A DNA stretch of 64,000 nt from Enterovibrio norvegicus DSM 15893 (GCF_900115495.1 NZ_FOWR01000001.1:231669-295668); one strand, 5' to 3'; shown: positions 8,384-18,341, counted from the stretch's first letter. The notes: generated from the sequence alone by a model not told the origin. Translations and numbers: made by a program.

Positions 8384-9901
8384 TTAGCAGCCACTGGCGG
8401 TGTCGAGTCCGCCGAGGCAGTAGTATTTGATTTCGCTGTACTCGTCGAAGCCGTGTCGACTGCCTTCTCGGCCAAGGCCGGATTGCTTCATGCCGCCGAA
8501 AGGGATGGGGTGACCGGTCATTTTCACGCTGTTGACACTGACCATGCCAAACTCTAAACCGCGCATCAGTTTCCAAATGTCACGAATGTCATGGCCATAG
8601 ACATAGGCGGCGAGGCCGTACTCTGTGTCGTTGGCCGCGATGAGTAGATCGTCTAGGTTGTCGTAAGGCAACACGCCCGCAACGGGGCAAAAATTCTCTT
8701 CGCGATACACCGCCATGTCTGGCGTGACATTGGTGAGCATGACGGGGTGAAAGAAGTTCTTCCCTGCGGTTTTTTTCTGGTTACCGGCAATCATGGTTGC
8801 GCCTTTTTCGAGCGCATCATCGACGAGCATTTGTGCCTTTTCGACGGCTTTTCGATTGATTAATGGGCCAATGTCAGTCGTGGCATTCATGCCATTTCCC
8901 ACGGTGAGAGATTGCATCTCATTGGCGAAGGCATCGGTAAATTCGGCGTATTTGTCACGGGGGATAAAGATACGGTTTGCGGCCAAACAGTCTTGTCCTG
9001 ACGTTTGAAACTTGGCATCTACGGCGGCTTTGGCGGCTTCTTTGATGTCCATGTCTGGAAGCACGATAAAGGGTGCATTTCCGCCAAGCTCCATCGAGCA
9101 TTTTTTTACTGTGCTGGCACATTGTTCGAGTAGGATTTTTCCAACGCGCGTAGAACCCGTAAAAGACAGCGCTTTTACTGCGTCGGCGTTACACAAAACC
9201 GCCGATATCATTTCAGGATCACCGGTAACCATGTTAAACACGCCCGCAGGAATGCCAGCGCGTTCAGCGAGTTCTGCCAGCGCGAGCGCTGAAAAAGGCG
9301 TTTCGTTGGCGGGTTTCACTATTACGGTGCAGCCAATGGCTAATGCCGCAGCCGCTTTACGCGTGATCATGGCATTGGGGAAATTCCATGGCGTAATCAG
9401 TGCGGCGACACCAATCGGTTCTCGAAGTGTGGCGAGTTGCGCGTTAGGAATATGGCTTGGCATGGTTTCGCCATATGCACGACGAGCCTCTTCTGCAAAC
9501 CAGCGAATGAAAGATGCGCCGTAGTCGATTTCTCCGCGCGCTTCGTTGAGCGTTTTTCCTTGTTCAAGCACCATCAGTTTTGATAGGTCTTCTTTGTTTT
9601 CAAGGATCAGGTCGTTCCATGCCATTAAACGCTCAGCGCGCTGTTCTGCAGACAATGCTCGCCACGCAGGAAAGGCGCGATTCGCTGCGTTAACGGCGTT
9701 ATCGATCTGCGACTTTTTCAGGTCAGTCACATAGCCGAGCACTTTGTCATCGGCAGGGTTAACCACGGCGGTGTCTTTGTTCCCCGCGACCCACTTGCCA
9801 TTGATGTATGCGAGCTGTCGAAACAGACGCGTGTCATCCAATACCGACAGGACGGCGTTATTGGCTTTTGAATCGTGATGATGAAGATTGACTGCACCCA
9901 T
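8384..9901 (-). CDS. doeC: NAD(P)-dependent semialdehyde dehydrogenase (DoeC/GabD-like)
   Basis: 505 residues from the ATG complementary to 9899-9901, which has GGGAGG eight bases upstream; a longer in-frame start at 9979 has no such signal. It is an aldehyde dehydrogenase of the succinate-semialdehyde type. The substrate/cofactor region reads WNFPNAMITRKAAAALA, the general base is in MELGGNAPFIV (Glu) and the nucleophile in SGQDCLAANR (Cys). The C-terminus has NSVKMTGHPIPFGGMKQSG. Beside doeD it most likely oxidises aspartate semialdehyde to aspartate in ectoine breakdown. Succinate semialdehyde oxidation is the alternative, since the families are close. Confidence 0.78.
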   Translation of the reverse strand: MGAVNLHHHDSKANNAVLSVLDDTRLFRQLAYINGKWVAGNKDTAVVNPADDKVLGYVTDLKKSQIDNAVNAANRAFPAWRALSAEQRAERLMAWNDLILENKEDLSKLMVLEQGKTLNEARGEIDYGASFIRWFAEEARRAYGETMPSHIPNAQLATLREPIGVAALITPWNFPNAMITRKAAAALAIGCTVIVKPANETPFSALALAELAERAGIPAGVFNMVTGDPEMISAVLCNADAVKALSFTGSTRVGKILLEQCASTVKKCSMELGGNAPFIVLPDMDIKEAAKAAVDAKFQTSGQDCLAANRIFIPRDKYAEFTDAFANEMQSLTVGNGMNATTDIGPLINRKAVEKAQMLVDDALEKGATMIAGNQKKTAGKNFFHPVMLTNVTPDMAVYREENFCPVAGVLPYDNLDDLLIAANDTEYGLAAYVYGHDIRDIWKLMRGLEFGMVSVNSVKMTGHPIPFGGMKQSGLGREGSRHGFDEYSEIKYYCLGGLDTASGC

Positions 9902-10060
9902 GAGCGCCTCCCAATGAAAACATACGATCTTGCTTTCATTAACTGTACGTCTGGTTAGGCGCGTTTGTTTTCTGTTCAACAGGGGGAGGGTTGGTGTTTT
10001 TTCTGAATAGGCTGAGGGAAGTTGTGTTTTTTTCTGGAAGCGGAATATCTCGGGGTAAAG

Positions 10061-10093
10061 ACAAGAACCCCATTGGAGATGCTGGGGTCTTGT
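10061..10093 (-). terminator. Imperfect hairpin terminator after the Ldh-family gene
   Basis: On the minus strand ACAAGACCCCA pairs with TGGGGTTCTTGT across one bulged base, then CTTTA follows. It lies just downstream of the stop codon at 10121. Confidence 0.45.
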
Positions 10094-10120
10094 TCAGGGG
10101 AGTTTTTCTACAAAACGGCG

Positions 10121-11107
10121 CTATTTAGGGCCTTCGGACAGACTCAGTGCCAAGTGCCATAAAGAATCAGGCACATCAACCTCAGTCAGCTCATTGATAT
10201 ATTGGCCCGGCAATCGGGTGCCTTCGTCTTGTGAAACCAGATCTGACACTTGCTGGCAGCGTTCATAGAAGGTGTCAGAATTTGCGGGATCAATCACCAG
10301 AAAATACTGGCCGAGATCGTGGGGGTCGCCGTTGGTTGCTTTTAACGGCTTAACGAACTGAGATGCAATACCGCCCGTGAGACCTGCAGTAAGCAATTCT
10401 GCCATCAATCCAAATCCCCAGCCTTTATATCCGCCAGCGGATACCAAAGAACCGGCTAAGGCTTTATGTGGGTCAGTGGTAGGGTTGCCATCTTCATCCA
10501 GTGCCCAGCCTTCAGGAATACTTTCCCCCGCTTCTTTCGCCATGGTGATTTTACCCAGAGCGACTACCGTGGTGGATTGGTCAAACTGCATTGCAATGCC
10601 ACCATCGCCGTCTGGTACAGAGAAAGCAACTGGGTTGGTGCCGATGGTGCGAATTTTCCCTCCGGGAGGGGCAACGATGGGGGAGGAATTGGTAAACCCT
10701 ATGGCGATAAAACCCCGGCGAGCAATTTGCTCGGTGAAGTAGCCTAATGATGTGCACGTGTGGCTGTGGCCAATGGCGAGCGCGGCAATACCGTTATCTT
10801 TAGCGGCGTCCATGACAGTCGGAAATGCACGAACAAACGCTGATTGCGCAAAACCAAATTTCGCATCGACTTGAACCACGCCAGGTTTTGGCGTTGAAAT
10901 TACAGGTTCCGCGTCTTTAGAAACACGACCTGATACCAGTTGCTCGCAATAACTTTGCAGATAATAAAGCCCACAAATTCGATTCTGTCGGGATTCGTTT
11001 TTTGCGACGGCAAGTGCGACAGATTCTGCTATCCAAGGTAAAGCACCGTGCTTTTCCAATGCGGTTTTACAAACCTCTTGGATCTCCGAAATGGTGATGG
11101 TTGGCAT
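10121..11107 (-). CDS. Ldh-family (malate/L-lactate dehydrogenase type) NAD(P)H-dependent oxidoreductase
   Basis: 328 residues from the ATG complementary to 11105-11107, which has AAAGGAG five bases upstream. The fold is that of the Ldh_2 family, unrelated to classical lactate dehydrogenase. Typical stretches are AIGHSHTCTSLGYFTEQIAR, FTNSSPIVAPPGG and TIGTNPVAFSVP. Members reduce 2-oxo acids or cyclic imines such as delta-1-piperideine-2-carboxylate and delta-1-pyrroline-2-carboxylate, or act on ureidoglycolate or diketogulonate. It stands alone between soxG and doeC on the same strand, with gaps of about 190 and 220 bp, so it may be transcribed separately. A role in amino-acid or osmolyte breakdown is likely, but the substrate is not deducible. 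Confidence 0.8.
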   Translation of the reverse strand: MPTITISEIQEVCKTALEKHGALPWIAESVALAVAKNESRQNRICGLYYLQSYCEQLVSGRVSKDAEPVISTPKPGVVQVDAKFGFAQSAFVRAFPTVMDAAKDNGIAALAIGHSHTCTSLGYFTEQIARRGFIAIGFTNSSPIVAPPGGKIRTIGTNPVAFSVPDGDGGIAMQFDQSTTVVALGKITMAKEAGESIPEGWALDEDGNPTTDPHKALAGSLVSAGGYKGWGFGLMAELLTAGLTGGIASQFVKPLKATNGDPHDLGQYFLVIDPANSDTFYERCQQVSDLVSQDEGTRLPGQYINELTEVDVPDSLWHLALSLSEGPK

Positions 11108-11297
11108 ACATACTCCTTTAGAATTTGTCACTCAAATCAGGAGCTTTGCACTCAGTGGTTTGCATTGAGAGCAAAAATCCCGATCTCGTGTCCATTGGTT
11201 AGCCCATTCAATCCCTAAATGGGCCTTCAATGTGTTTTAGTCTTGCAGGTAAAGCGATTGCAGGTAAAACGACTGCGGGAGAGCGCTTTTTTATGCT

Positions 11298-11885
11298 CTA
11301 TTGAAACTCGTGAGCTGCATCAGCCAACGCGTCCCATAAATACGCAGCACTAGAAATATCACTCAGGATCAGAAAGCGAGTTTGCTTGAGATCGGTATTA
11401 GATGCGTTGACCACGACAGATGAGACACGCGCTACCGATGTTTGTGCGATATGCCCTGATGGAAATGCGTCTGGTTGGAGGTCCACGGCACAGACTTTGG
11501 CAAACAGTTGTGGGCATTTATCGCCAGTCAGAACAAACATCGCTGAACTGTGTTGGCAATATAAACGCGTCACTTGTTGATTGCTCGTTGCTGACTTTTC
11601 CATGCTGAGCATGAGATCGGTATGTTGGTCCTTAACATCAATGATCCAATACTCGGTGAAGCCAAGCCTTAACACCCACAAGCCGTTGTCCATTTCCGTT
11701 GCTTGGTTTGGTTTAGAAGGCAGCGCAATGTGGTGGTCGGTCAAAAATGACGCAGTTTGCTCTCCTCTGAATCCAATGCGATTTGTGATGGTCGCATCGT
11801 AGAAGGAGATGGAAGACAACGGCTGATTTTGATCAATGCAGCTGTCTCTTTGCTCTGGTTGAGCACTGATTAAAAATGAAAACAT
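11298..11885 (-). CDS. soxG: Sarcosine oxidase gamma subunit
   Basis: 195 residues beginning MFSFLISAQPEQ. The start was chosen because AGGAGG overlaps the end of soxA and the gap to the soxA stop is one base; a much longer in-frame extension would lie inside soxA. SoxG is the small YgfZ/GcvT-like subunit of heterotetrameric sarcosine oxidase. Weak family signs include ITNRIGFRGEQTASFL and a C-terminal region with DAFPSGHIAQTSVARVSSVV. Gamma subunits diverge strongly, so position after soxA in the order B-D-A-G is the main evidence. Confidence 0.82.
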   Translation of the reverse strand: MFSFLISAQPEQRDSCIDQNQPLSSISFYDATITNRIGFRGEQTASFLTDHHIALPSKPNQATEMDNGLWVLRLGFTEYWIIDVKDQHTDLMLSMEKSATSNQQVTRLYCQHSSAMFVLTGDKCPQLFAKVCAVDLQPDAFPSGHIAQTSVARVSSVVVNASNTDLKQTRFLILSDISSAAYLWDALADAAHEFQ

Positions 11886-11886
11886 A

Positions 11887-14796
11887 CTAAATGACCTCCT
11901 GGCGTGCGCCATCTGGATCATAGAAGGGCAGAGACACAACTTCTGGCCACACTTCCTTACCATCGATACGTATTGGGAACAGTGTGCCGGGTTCTTGTTG
12001 ATTGATACCGACAAAGGCGAGACCAATGTAAGCATCCAGCGTCGAGGAAAAATCACAGGAGGTGACATTGCCCGTGATAGTAGAATCGTGACCGGCTTTG
12101 TCTAACACCAAATGGCCTTCTTCGGGTTTTGCAGATGATTTATCCAGCTTAAAACCCACCAATTTTCGCGTTTGTTCTCGACGCATGACAATATCGACAG
12201 AACGTGAACCCACATAAAAAGGTTTGGCTTTTGCTATTGCCCATCCCAATGACAATTCACCAGGGTGCGACATGCCGTCGGTATCTTGTCCGACAATGAT
12301 ATGGCCTTTTTCTAAGCGAAGTAGACGCTGTGCTTCGACACCGAACGGGCGCATGTCAAATTCTTCACCTGCAGACATTAGCAAGTCCCAAATTTTCAGT
12401 GCGAACAGGGTTGGCATGTGGATCTCGTAGCCAAGTTCGCCAACAAACCCCACGCGCGCTAGGCGAACGGGCATACCATCAATGTGTCCTTCTCGATAGA
12501 AGAGATACGGGAATGCATCGGGTGCGAAATCCACATCTGAACAGACTTTTTCAAGTACTTTTCGTGCGAGAGGGCCAGCAACATTGACCGCAGAAAATGC
12601 AGACGTCACGTTAGCAATATCAACGTCTAATTGCCATTGTGCGTTCCACTTTTTCATTTCACGGTAAACCGCATCAACACCGCTGGTGGTCGCTGTGACG
12701 TAGTAATGATCTTCTGCAATACGGCACGCCACGCCATCGTCAACGACCACGCCTTGCTCATTGGTCAGCACCGCGTAACGTGTTTTTCCCACGGGCTGTT
12801 TAACAAATGCAAAGGTGTACATACGATTGAGAAATTCGGGTGTATCAGGGCCATACACTTCAATGCCACCAAGCGTGCTGACATCAATGATGCCGACATT
12901 TTGTCGAACCGCTAACGCTTCATCTTGGATTAGTGCATGACGATTACTGGGCTCACCATAATAAGCTGGTCGACGCCATGCGCCTGCGGGCATGAATTGT
13001 GCGCCGAGTTCTTCATGCCTTGCATGCATCGGTGTGAGACGTTCAGGATTGAAAATTCTTCCTGCTAGATAAGCGAGCTTTTCAGGAATGAAAGGCGGAC
13101 GAGCTGTGGTTACGCCTGTTTCACTGACGGTTCTCTCTGTGGACTCTGCCACCAAACGTGCAGTGGCGAGCGCGGAATGGCGGCCTTGAGAGGGCCCCAT
13201 GCCCACGGTAGAAAAGCGTTTGACGAGTTGAATGTCACGATAGCCTAAACGCGTTGCATTGATGATGTCTTTGGATTGAAGGTCTTCATCGAAATCAACA
13301 AAATCTTTCCCTTTAGGATGAGGGAAGATAGGCCAAGGAAAATTCGTGTTTTGGTCACAGGTGATCACGCCACCAAGAACATCTGACAGCCCAAGATTGA
13401 CCAAACAGGTTTGCGCAGCGCTTTCGCCATCAGCCAACACTTTGCCAAGTGCATGAATACCATTTACCGATCCTGCGATATGGAGATTGTTCGGTAGGTT
13501 CTTGAGTGTAAAGCGTGCGGAGGTGTCGTTGTAGGTCAATTGCGCGCCTGCCTGACAAAGCAACTGATAAGTTGGCATGTACCCCGATGACACACAGAGA
13601 AGATCGCATTCAACGGTTGAAACACGTTGTGCGACGTTGCCATCCTCATCAAGAGAATGAACCTCGACAGCAGAAAGGTGGTTGTTGCGCGCTTGCGCCT
13701 CGAACACTGTCGCGCCTAATACGACAGGGATCCCGAGTGTCTGCGCTGCATTGACCAGATCAGGACATCGCTGGGTTTTACGCATATCGATGATCGAAAC
13801 GACTTCTACACCTTGTTGAGCCAGTTCGATGGCGGCAAGGTAACCGTCATCATTGCCCGTTAATACCACGGATTTATTGCCCGGCTTGATGGCGTAGTGC
13901 TTCATGAGCCTCATTGCCGCGCTGCAGAGCACAATGCCGGGGATGTCGTTGTTTCGGAAAACGACGTGTTGTTCAAATTCGCCTGATGCCACAATGCACT
14001 GCTTTGCGCGGACTTTGTACATGCGATTGCCCGTGAGAACGGGCAGGTAGTTGTCGGTGAACCATGCATTACAAACGGCGTCCGTCAATACGCGGATCTT
14101 AGGATGGTCAATGACAGCTGAACGAAGGGCGTTAAGCTTTTCATCGGCTATTTCACCGTCGATATCGAAGCGGTGATAGGTGAGTGCGCCACCTAACTGT
14201 TTGTTCTCATCGATGAGGAGCACATCTGCACCACCTTGTGCAGCAGTAATTGCAGCGTTCAAACCGGCAGGGCCTGCGCCGACAATCATTACGTCGCAGA
14301 ACAGATACGCTTTGTCATGGTAGGTGGGTTCGACGTCGAGGTTTGCTTTCCCCAATCCTGCTTTTTTACGGATCAGTGGTTCCCATTTGTCCCAAATACC
14401 TTTTGGCTTATAAAAAGCACGGTAGTAAAAGCCAACCGGCATAAACCGTCCGACTTTTTCGAGCAAGGCATCCTTATCGTTTTCTAATGAGCCATTATAA
14501 TTTTGGCCCATGACCATGGGGGCTGTTGAAATATCAACGCGATCCGCTAGGACATTGGCTTCATCGGGAAGTTGAACCAGTGTATTGGCATCTTGACCTG
14601 CCATGGTTAATGGCCCGCGAGGACGGTGATATTTGAACGATCGTGACATCAGCCATTGGTCGTTTGCAATCAAGGCACTGGCAACGGTGTCGCCGTCATA
14701 TCCAAGGTAGTGCTTGCCTTCAAACTCAAAGCTGACGGTGTTGTCGCGAGAAATCAAAGAGCCCATCGGCGGAGACAATCGATTATTATCAATCAT
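11887..14796 (-). CDS. soxA: Sarcosine oxidase alpha subunit
   Basis: 969 residues, the usual length. Residues 15-95 form the N-terminal ferredoxin-like domain (DTVASALIAN, SFKYHRPRGP). A dinucleotide-binding domain follows with VGAGPAGLNAA near residue 172. From about 595 the C-terminal half is a GcvT-like aminomethyltransferase domain (PAGAWRRPAYYGEP, LGGIEVYGPD, GELGYEIH) that binds tetrahydrofolate. With SoxB it oxidises sarcosine to glycine and passes the methyl carbon to tetrahydrofolate, giving 5,10-methylene-THF and hydrogen peroxide. Its ATG overlaps the soxD stop (ATGA), a sign of translational coupling. Confidence 0.95.
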   Translation of the reverse strand: MIDNNRLSPPMGSLISRDNTVSFEFEGKHYLGYDGDTVASALIANDQWLMSRSFKYHRPRGPLTMAGQDANTLVQLPDEANVLADRVDISTAPMVMGQNYNGSLENDKDALLEKVGRFMPVGFYYRAFYKPKGIWDKWEPLIRKKAGLGKANLDVEPTYHDKAYLFCDVMIVGAGPAGLNAAITAAQGGADVLLIDENKQLGGALTYHRFDIDGEIADEKLNALRSAVIDHPKIRVLTDAVCNAWFTDNYLPVLTGNRMYKVRAKQCIVASGEFEQHVVFRNNDIPGIVLCSAAMRLMKHYAIKPGNKSVVLTGNDDGYLAAIELAQQGVEVVSIIDMRKTQRCPDLVNAAQTLGIPVVLGATVFEAQARNNHLSAVEVHSLDEDGNVAQRVSTVECDLLCVSSGYMPTYQLLCQAGAQLTYNDTSARFTLKNLPNNLHIAGSVNGIHALGKVLADGESAAQTCLVNLGLSDVLGGVITCDQNTNFPWPIFPHPKGKDFVDFDEDLQSKDIINATRLGYRDIQLVKRFSTVGMGPSQGRHSALATARLVAESTERTVSETGVTTARPPFIPEKLAYLAGRIFNPERLTPMHARHEELGAQFMPAGAWRRPAYYGEPSNRHALIQDEALAVRQNVGIIDVSTLGGIEVYGPDTPEFLNRMYTFAFVKQPVGKTRYAVLTNEQGVVVDDGVACRIAEDHYYVTATTSGVDAVYREMKKWNAQWQLDVDIANVTSAFSAVNVAGPLARKVLEKVCSDVDFAPDAFPYLFYREGHIDGMPVRLARVGFVGELGYEIHMPTLFALKIWDLLMSAGEEFDMRPFGVEAQRLLRLEKGHIIVGQDTDGMSHPGELSLGWAIAKAKPFYVGSRSVDIVMRREQTRKLVGFKLDKSSAKPEEGHLVLDKAGHDSTITGNVTSCDFSSTLDAYIGLAFVGINQQEPGTLFPIRIDGKEVWPEVVSLPFYDPDGARQEVI

Positions 14797-15152
14797 GATT
14801 GTGCTCCTTTCCCTTCGCCGCTTTTAGCATCGACAGCATTAGCATTAGCATTAGCATTAGCTTCGTGCGTATCGGCATCGAAATTGATTCTTTCTTTATA
14901 AATTTCACTGGGATCATAGGTTCGAATAATCTCATCTGAGGCGGTGTGTCTTTCAGCAATAAACCAATAGCCAGAGGCGCTATGAAACCACCACTCTTTG
15001 ACGATTTTGATGGTGTTGTCTGAATAGAAAACATATTCCGCCCACGCTTTATCAGAGCAGTTTTTATGGTCGGGCATGGCTTTCACTTCGCCGCCGTAGA
15101 CAAATTCACTGATGTTTCTTGGGCCGTTTAAAGGACAAGGCATTATCTTCAT
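14793..15152 (-). CDS. soxD: Sarcosine oxidase delta subunit
   Basis: 119 residues from MKIMPCPLNGPRN; AGGAG lies seven bases upstream, while an in-frame start further up would overlap soxB. FVYGGEVKAMPD, AEYVFYSDN and WWFHSASGYWFIAERHT are standard SoxD motifs. This small subunit carries structural zinc in characterised enzymes. Here the CPxCG-type start reads CPLNG, a variant I believe is common in proteobacterial SoxD. The C-terminus has an unusual ANANANANA run encoded by a hexanucleotide repeat, then a Gly/Lys-rich tail. It lies between soxB (10-bp gap) and soxA (4-base overlap). Confidence 0.92.
   Translation of the reverse strand: MKIMPCPLNGPRNISEFVYGGEVKAMPDHKNCSDKAWAEYVFYSDNTIKIVKEWWFHSASGYWFIAERHTASDEIIRTYDPSEIYKERINFDADTHEANANANANAVDAKSGEGKGAQS
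14835..14861. repeat. Hexanucleotide tandem repeat inside soxD
   Basis: Four copies of AGCATT plus AGC on the plus strand. Read on the coding strand they specify alternating Ala-Asn. Changes in copy number would alter protein length by two residues without shifting the frame. Confidence 0.9.
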
Positions 15153-15162
15153 ATCACTACTC

Positions 15163-16410
15163 CTAATGGCTCGCGGCCGTGGCCCCCATTTCATTGACTT
15201 GTCGGAATGCATCGAACCTGTCCATCGAAAACGGTGCTATCAGATCAGGCACTTTCCCGCCAGACGCGACAAGTTGTGCCATGGATTTGCCGCAGATTGG
15301 CGTGGCTTTAAAGCCCCATGTTCCCCAGCCAGCATCCAAGTAGTAATTCTCGACGGGACTCAACCCCATAATAGGGCTGTAATCGCTGGTCATGTCCGTG
15401 GTGCCTGCCCATTGGCGTAGCAATTTGAAATTGGCCATGAAGGGGAACATTTCTATCGCGCTGGCGATCAGGCTTTCTTTCAAATCAAGCGTCGAGCGCG
15501 TGTTGTAAAGCGGGTAAGGATCTGAACCACCGCCGAACACAATTTCACCTCGGCCCGTTTGCTGCACATAGCAATGAAGGGCAGAAGAACTGACAAGAGG
15601 ATCAAGGAAAGGTTTGACGGGGGTCGTCACCATGGCTTGCAGTGGGTAACTGGTGAGCGGCATTCTAAAGCCTGCCATGGCAGCAACAATTGAGCTGTGT
15701 CCTGCGACGGCCTGAACCACAGCGCCACAACCGACCGTTCCGCGGTTGGTCTCCACCGAGACCACTTTTCCGTTTTCGGTGTTGATGTTGGTTACTTCGG
15801 TAAGTTGGTGCAGTTCAACACCACGCTGTGTCGCGCCTTTTGCATAACCCCACGCCACAGCATCATGCCTGGCGGTCGCGCCATCCATGTGCCAAAGGCC
15901 GGCCAGAATCGGAAGATCCGCCGGGTTCATATTGAGGGTAGGGACAAGCTCTCGAATTTGTTGGGGATCGATGAGTTCAGTGCGTCCACCAAAATGCTTG
16001 TTTACTTCGGTGCGTTGTCGAAAAGATCGCACCGTGGCGTCGGTATGCGCCAGTGTTAGCTGCCCACGAGAGGAATACATGATGTTGAAATCAAATTCGT
16101 TCGAGAGGTTTTGAAATAGCTTCACGGACTCGCTGTAAAACTTCACACCTTCTGATGTCAGGTAGTTTGAGCGAATAACGGCTGTGTTTCGCGCGGTATT
16201 GCCGCCGCCGAGGTACCCCTTCTCCAAAATAGCCACGTTGGTAATGCCGTGATACTTCGCGAGGTAATACGCTGTTGCGACGCCGTGTCCGCCACCGCCA
16301 ATGATGACCACATCATAGTGGCGTTTGAGATCGGTAGGGACGGGCAAGTCCATGTCGTTCTCAAAGGGATAGTCATTGGTAAGACCATATTTTAATAATG
16401 AAAAAGGCAC
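15163..16410 (-). CDS. soxB: Sarcosine oxidase beta subunit
   Basis: 415 residues from a GTG (complement at 16408-16410) preceded by GAGGG; the upstream ATG of the same frame lacks family similarity. Residues begin PFSLLKYGLTND as in other SoxB. The FAD-binding motif is VVIIGGGGHGVATAYYLAK. The GATARHDAVAWGYA segment corresponds to the region whose His carries the covalent flavin in studied enzymes. The C-terminus has QWAGTTDMTSDYSPIMG and GWGTWGFKATPICG. SoxB holds the sarcosine-oxidising site. It is first in the soxBDAG run and 149 bp downstream of folD, so it may have its own promoter. Confidence 0.94.
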   Translation of the reverse strand: MPFSLLKYGLTNDYPFENDMDLPVPTDLKRHYDVVIIGGGGHGVATAYYLAKYHGITNVAILEKGYLGGGNTARNTAVIRSNYLTSEGVKFYSESVKLFQNLSNEFDFNIMYSSRGQLTLAHTDATVRSFRQRTEVNKHFGGRTELIDPQQIRELVPTLNMNPADLPILAGLWHMDGATARHDAVAWGYAKGATQRGVELHQLTEVTNINTENGKVVSVETNRGTVGCGAVVQAVAGHSSIVAAMAGFRMPLTSYPLQAMVTTPVKPFLDPLVSSSALHCYVQQTGRGEIVFGGGSDPYPLYNTRSTLDLKESLIASAIEMFPFMANFKLLRQWAGTTDMTSDYSPIMGLSPVENYYLDAGWGTWGFKATPICGKSMAQLVASGGKVPDLIAPFSMDRFDAFRQVNEMGATAASH

Positions 16411-16559
16411 TGTACGTTCCCTCGTTACAATCCGTTTAATGGCTATTTGGACAAAACTTGTTTGGTTCTTTGATTGTTTCGTATGTTGACCGTTTTGCAC
16501 GTAGACCGCTTAGCTCGCCGATTGCTTGATGTAGACTGTTCTGCGGTTCGACTTAAGGT

Positions 16560-17435
16560 TTACATGTCGAGCTGCTTTGCTGCCGTTAGCGTGTTTTTGA
16601 TCAAGCAGGCAATCGTCATCGGGCCAACCCCGCCCGGTACTGGGGTGATTGCGCGACATTTATCTGCGACGTCCGCAAAATTAACATCACCGACCAGCTT
16701 TCGTTTGCCATCAATTTCAGTGGCATTGATGCCAACATCAATCACCACTGCGCCTGGTTTCACCCAGCTCTGATCGACGAGTTCTGCCACGCCAACCGCA
16801 GCCACCAAAATATCGGCTTGTCGGCAAAGTGCAGCAGCATCAATCGTTTTAGAGTGAACAATGCTGACGGTACAGTTGGCTTGCAGCAATAGGTTCGCCA
16901 TTGGCTTTCCAACGATGTTCGAGCGCCCAATCACAACGGCATGTTTTCCTGACACGTCGCCCATTTCTCGTTCAAGGATCTCCATACAGCCTAGAGGTGT
17001 GCAGGGAACAAGCTTGGCTTGTCCGGACGAGAGAAGGCCCACGTTGACAGGATGAAACCCGTCAACGTCTTTGGTTGGGTCGATGAGATTAATGATGCGT
17101 GCTTCAGAAAGATGTTTGGGTAAAGGGAGCTGCACCAGAATGCCGTGAATGTCATCACGTTCGTTAAGCTCCACAACCACATCATCAAGTGCTTGTTGTG
17201 TGCACGATGCATCGAGGCGTATAACCAGTGAAAACAGCCCCGCTTTTTCAGCGCATCGGATTTTGTTACGAACATAAATGGTACTTGCTGGGTCTTCGCC
17301 CACCAAGACAACAGCTAGCCCCGGTTGAGGTAACCCTTTTTGTGTTCGTTCATTCACTTCTTGCGTCATTTCTTCAATTAACAGATCGGACAGTTGCCGA
17401 CCATCGATAACCTTTACTGGCGTCTTTTCTTGCAT
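16560..17435 (-). CDS. folD: Bifunctional methylene-THF dehydrogenase / methenyl-THF cyclohydrolase
   Basis: 291 residues. FolD signatures are present: the catalytic lysine segment [20 protein letters not shown], the nucleotide-binding [12 protein letters not shown] and the C-terminal [10 protein letters not shown]. It interconverts 5,10-methylene-, methenyl- and 10-formyl-tetrahydrofolate in the cytoplasm. Placed between purU (15 bp upstream) and soxB, it probably handles the methylene-THF made by sarcosine oxidase and is likely a second, pathway-specific folD copy. AGAGGT precedes the ATG. Confidence 0.95.
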   Translation of the reverse strand: MQEKTPVKVIDGRQLSDLLIEEMTQEVNERTQKGLPQPGLAVVLVGEDPASTIYVRNKIRCAEKAGLFSLVIRLDASCTQQALDDVVVELNERDDIHGILVQLPLPKHLSEARIINLIDPTKDVDGFHPVNVGLLSSGQAKLVPCTPLGCMEILEREMGDVSGKHAVVIGRSNIVGKPMANLLLQANCTVSIVHSKTIDAAALCRQADILVAAVGVAELVDQSWVKPGAVVIDVGINATEIDGKRKLVGDVNFADVADKCRAITPVPGGVGPMTIACLIKNTLTAAKQLDM

Positions 17436-17450
17436 GGTTACCTCTGTTGA

Positions 17451-18311
17451 TTATTGGAATACAACGGTTTTGTTACCGTACATAAAGACGCGGTGCTCTA
17501 GATGAAGTCGAACCGCTTGTGCGAGGGCGATGGTTTCGGTATCGCGCCCAACGGCAACCAATCTTTCTGACGAATAAGTGTGACCAACAGGCTGAACACT
17601 TTGCTGAATAATCGGCCCTTCATCGAGATCTGATGTGACGTAGTGTGCCGTGGCGCCAATCAGTTTCACACCGCGAGCATGCGCTTGGTGATAAGGCTTT
17701 GCCCCTTTAAAGCTTGGCAGAAAAGAATGGTGAATGTTGATGGCTTTGCCATGAAGTTTCTTACACAGATCATCAGACAGGATCTGCATATAGCGGGCGA
17801 GAACCACCAAATCGGTTTGTGTCTCTGCAATGACGTCTAAAAGGGCAGCTTCTTGACGTGGCTTGTTTTGCGCATTCATCGGTAACCAGATGAAACGAAT
17901 GCCTGCGCGCTCAACCATAGGTCTGAGATCTTTATGGTTAGAAACGACGGCGGTGATCTCCATTGGCAGTTCGCCATTCTCGTGGCGATATAACAGATCT
18001 TTGAGGCAATGGTCGAATTTGCTCACCATGATCAACACACGTGTAGGGGCGTCGGCATCAAAGAATTGCCAATCCATGTTGAATCGGCTGACTTGCGCTT
18101 CAAAGCCTTCCTTGATGGTCTCTAAATCCACATCTGGAGACTCAATGCGGCAGACCGCGCGCATAAAAAAGTTGTGGTTCTCTTCATCATCGAATTGATG
18201 CAGTTCAGAGATGTAGCAACTCAAACCCGCCAGGTAGGAAGTGACGGCGGCGAGAATGCCGCTTGATGCATCACACGTTGCTTTGAGAATGAATTCCTTT
18301 GAATCTGGCAT
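17451..18311 (-). CDS. purU: Formyltetrahydrofolate deformylase
   Basis: 286 residues. There is an N-terminal ACT domain (about 5-85, beginning EFILKATCDASSGILAAVTS) and a C-terminal formyltransferase-like hydrolase domain (about 90-286). The latter has VVLARYMQILSDDL and the catalytic core INIHHSFLPSFKGAKPYHQA, with Asn and His. It hydrolyses 10-formyl-THF to formate and THF, which regenerates free folate for sarcosine oxidation when methylene carbon is in excess. It heads the minus-strand purU-folD-soxBDAG order and is divergent from the IclR regulator. Confidence 0.95.
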   Translation of the reverse strand: MPDSKEFILKATCDASSGILAAVTSYLAGLSCYISELHQFDDEENHNFFMRAVCRIESPDVDLETIKEGFEAQVSRFNMDWQFFDADAPTRVLIMVSKFDHCLKDLLYRHENGELPMEITAVVSNHKDLRPMVERAGIRFIWLPMNAQNKPRQEAALLDVIAETQTDLVVLARYMQILSDDLCKKLHGKAINIHHSFLPSFKGAKPYHQAHARGVKLIGATAHYVTSDLDEGPIIQQSVQPVGHTYSSERLVAVGRDTETIALAQAVRLHLEHRVFMYGNKTVVFQ

Positions 18312-18341
18312 GTTTCGTCCTGTTTGATTGCTGTCGATATG

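Noticed and set aside
11886-12068. Longer N-terminus for soxG
   Set aside because: It would lie entirely within soxA in another frame and has no SoxG similarity; the ATG at 11885 has AGGAGG.
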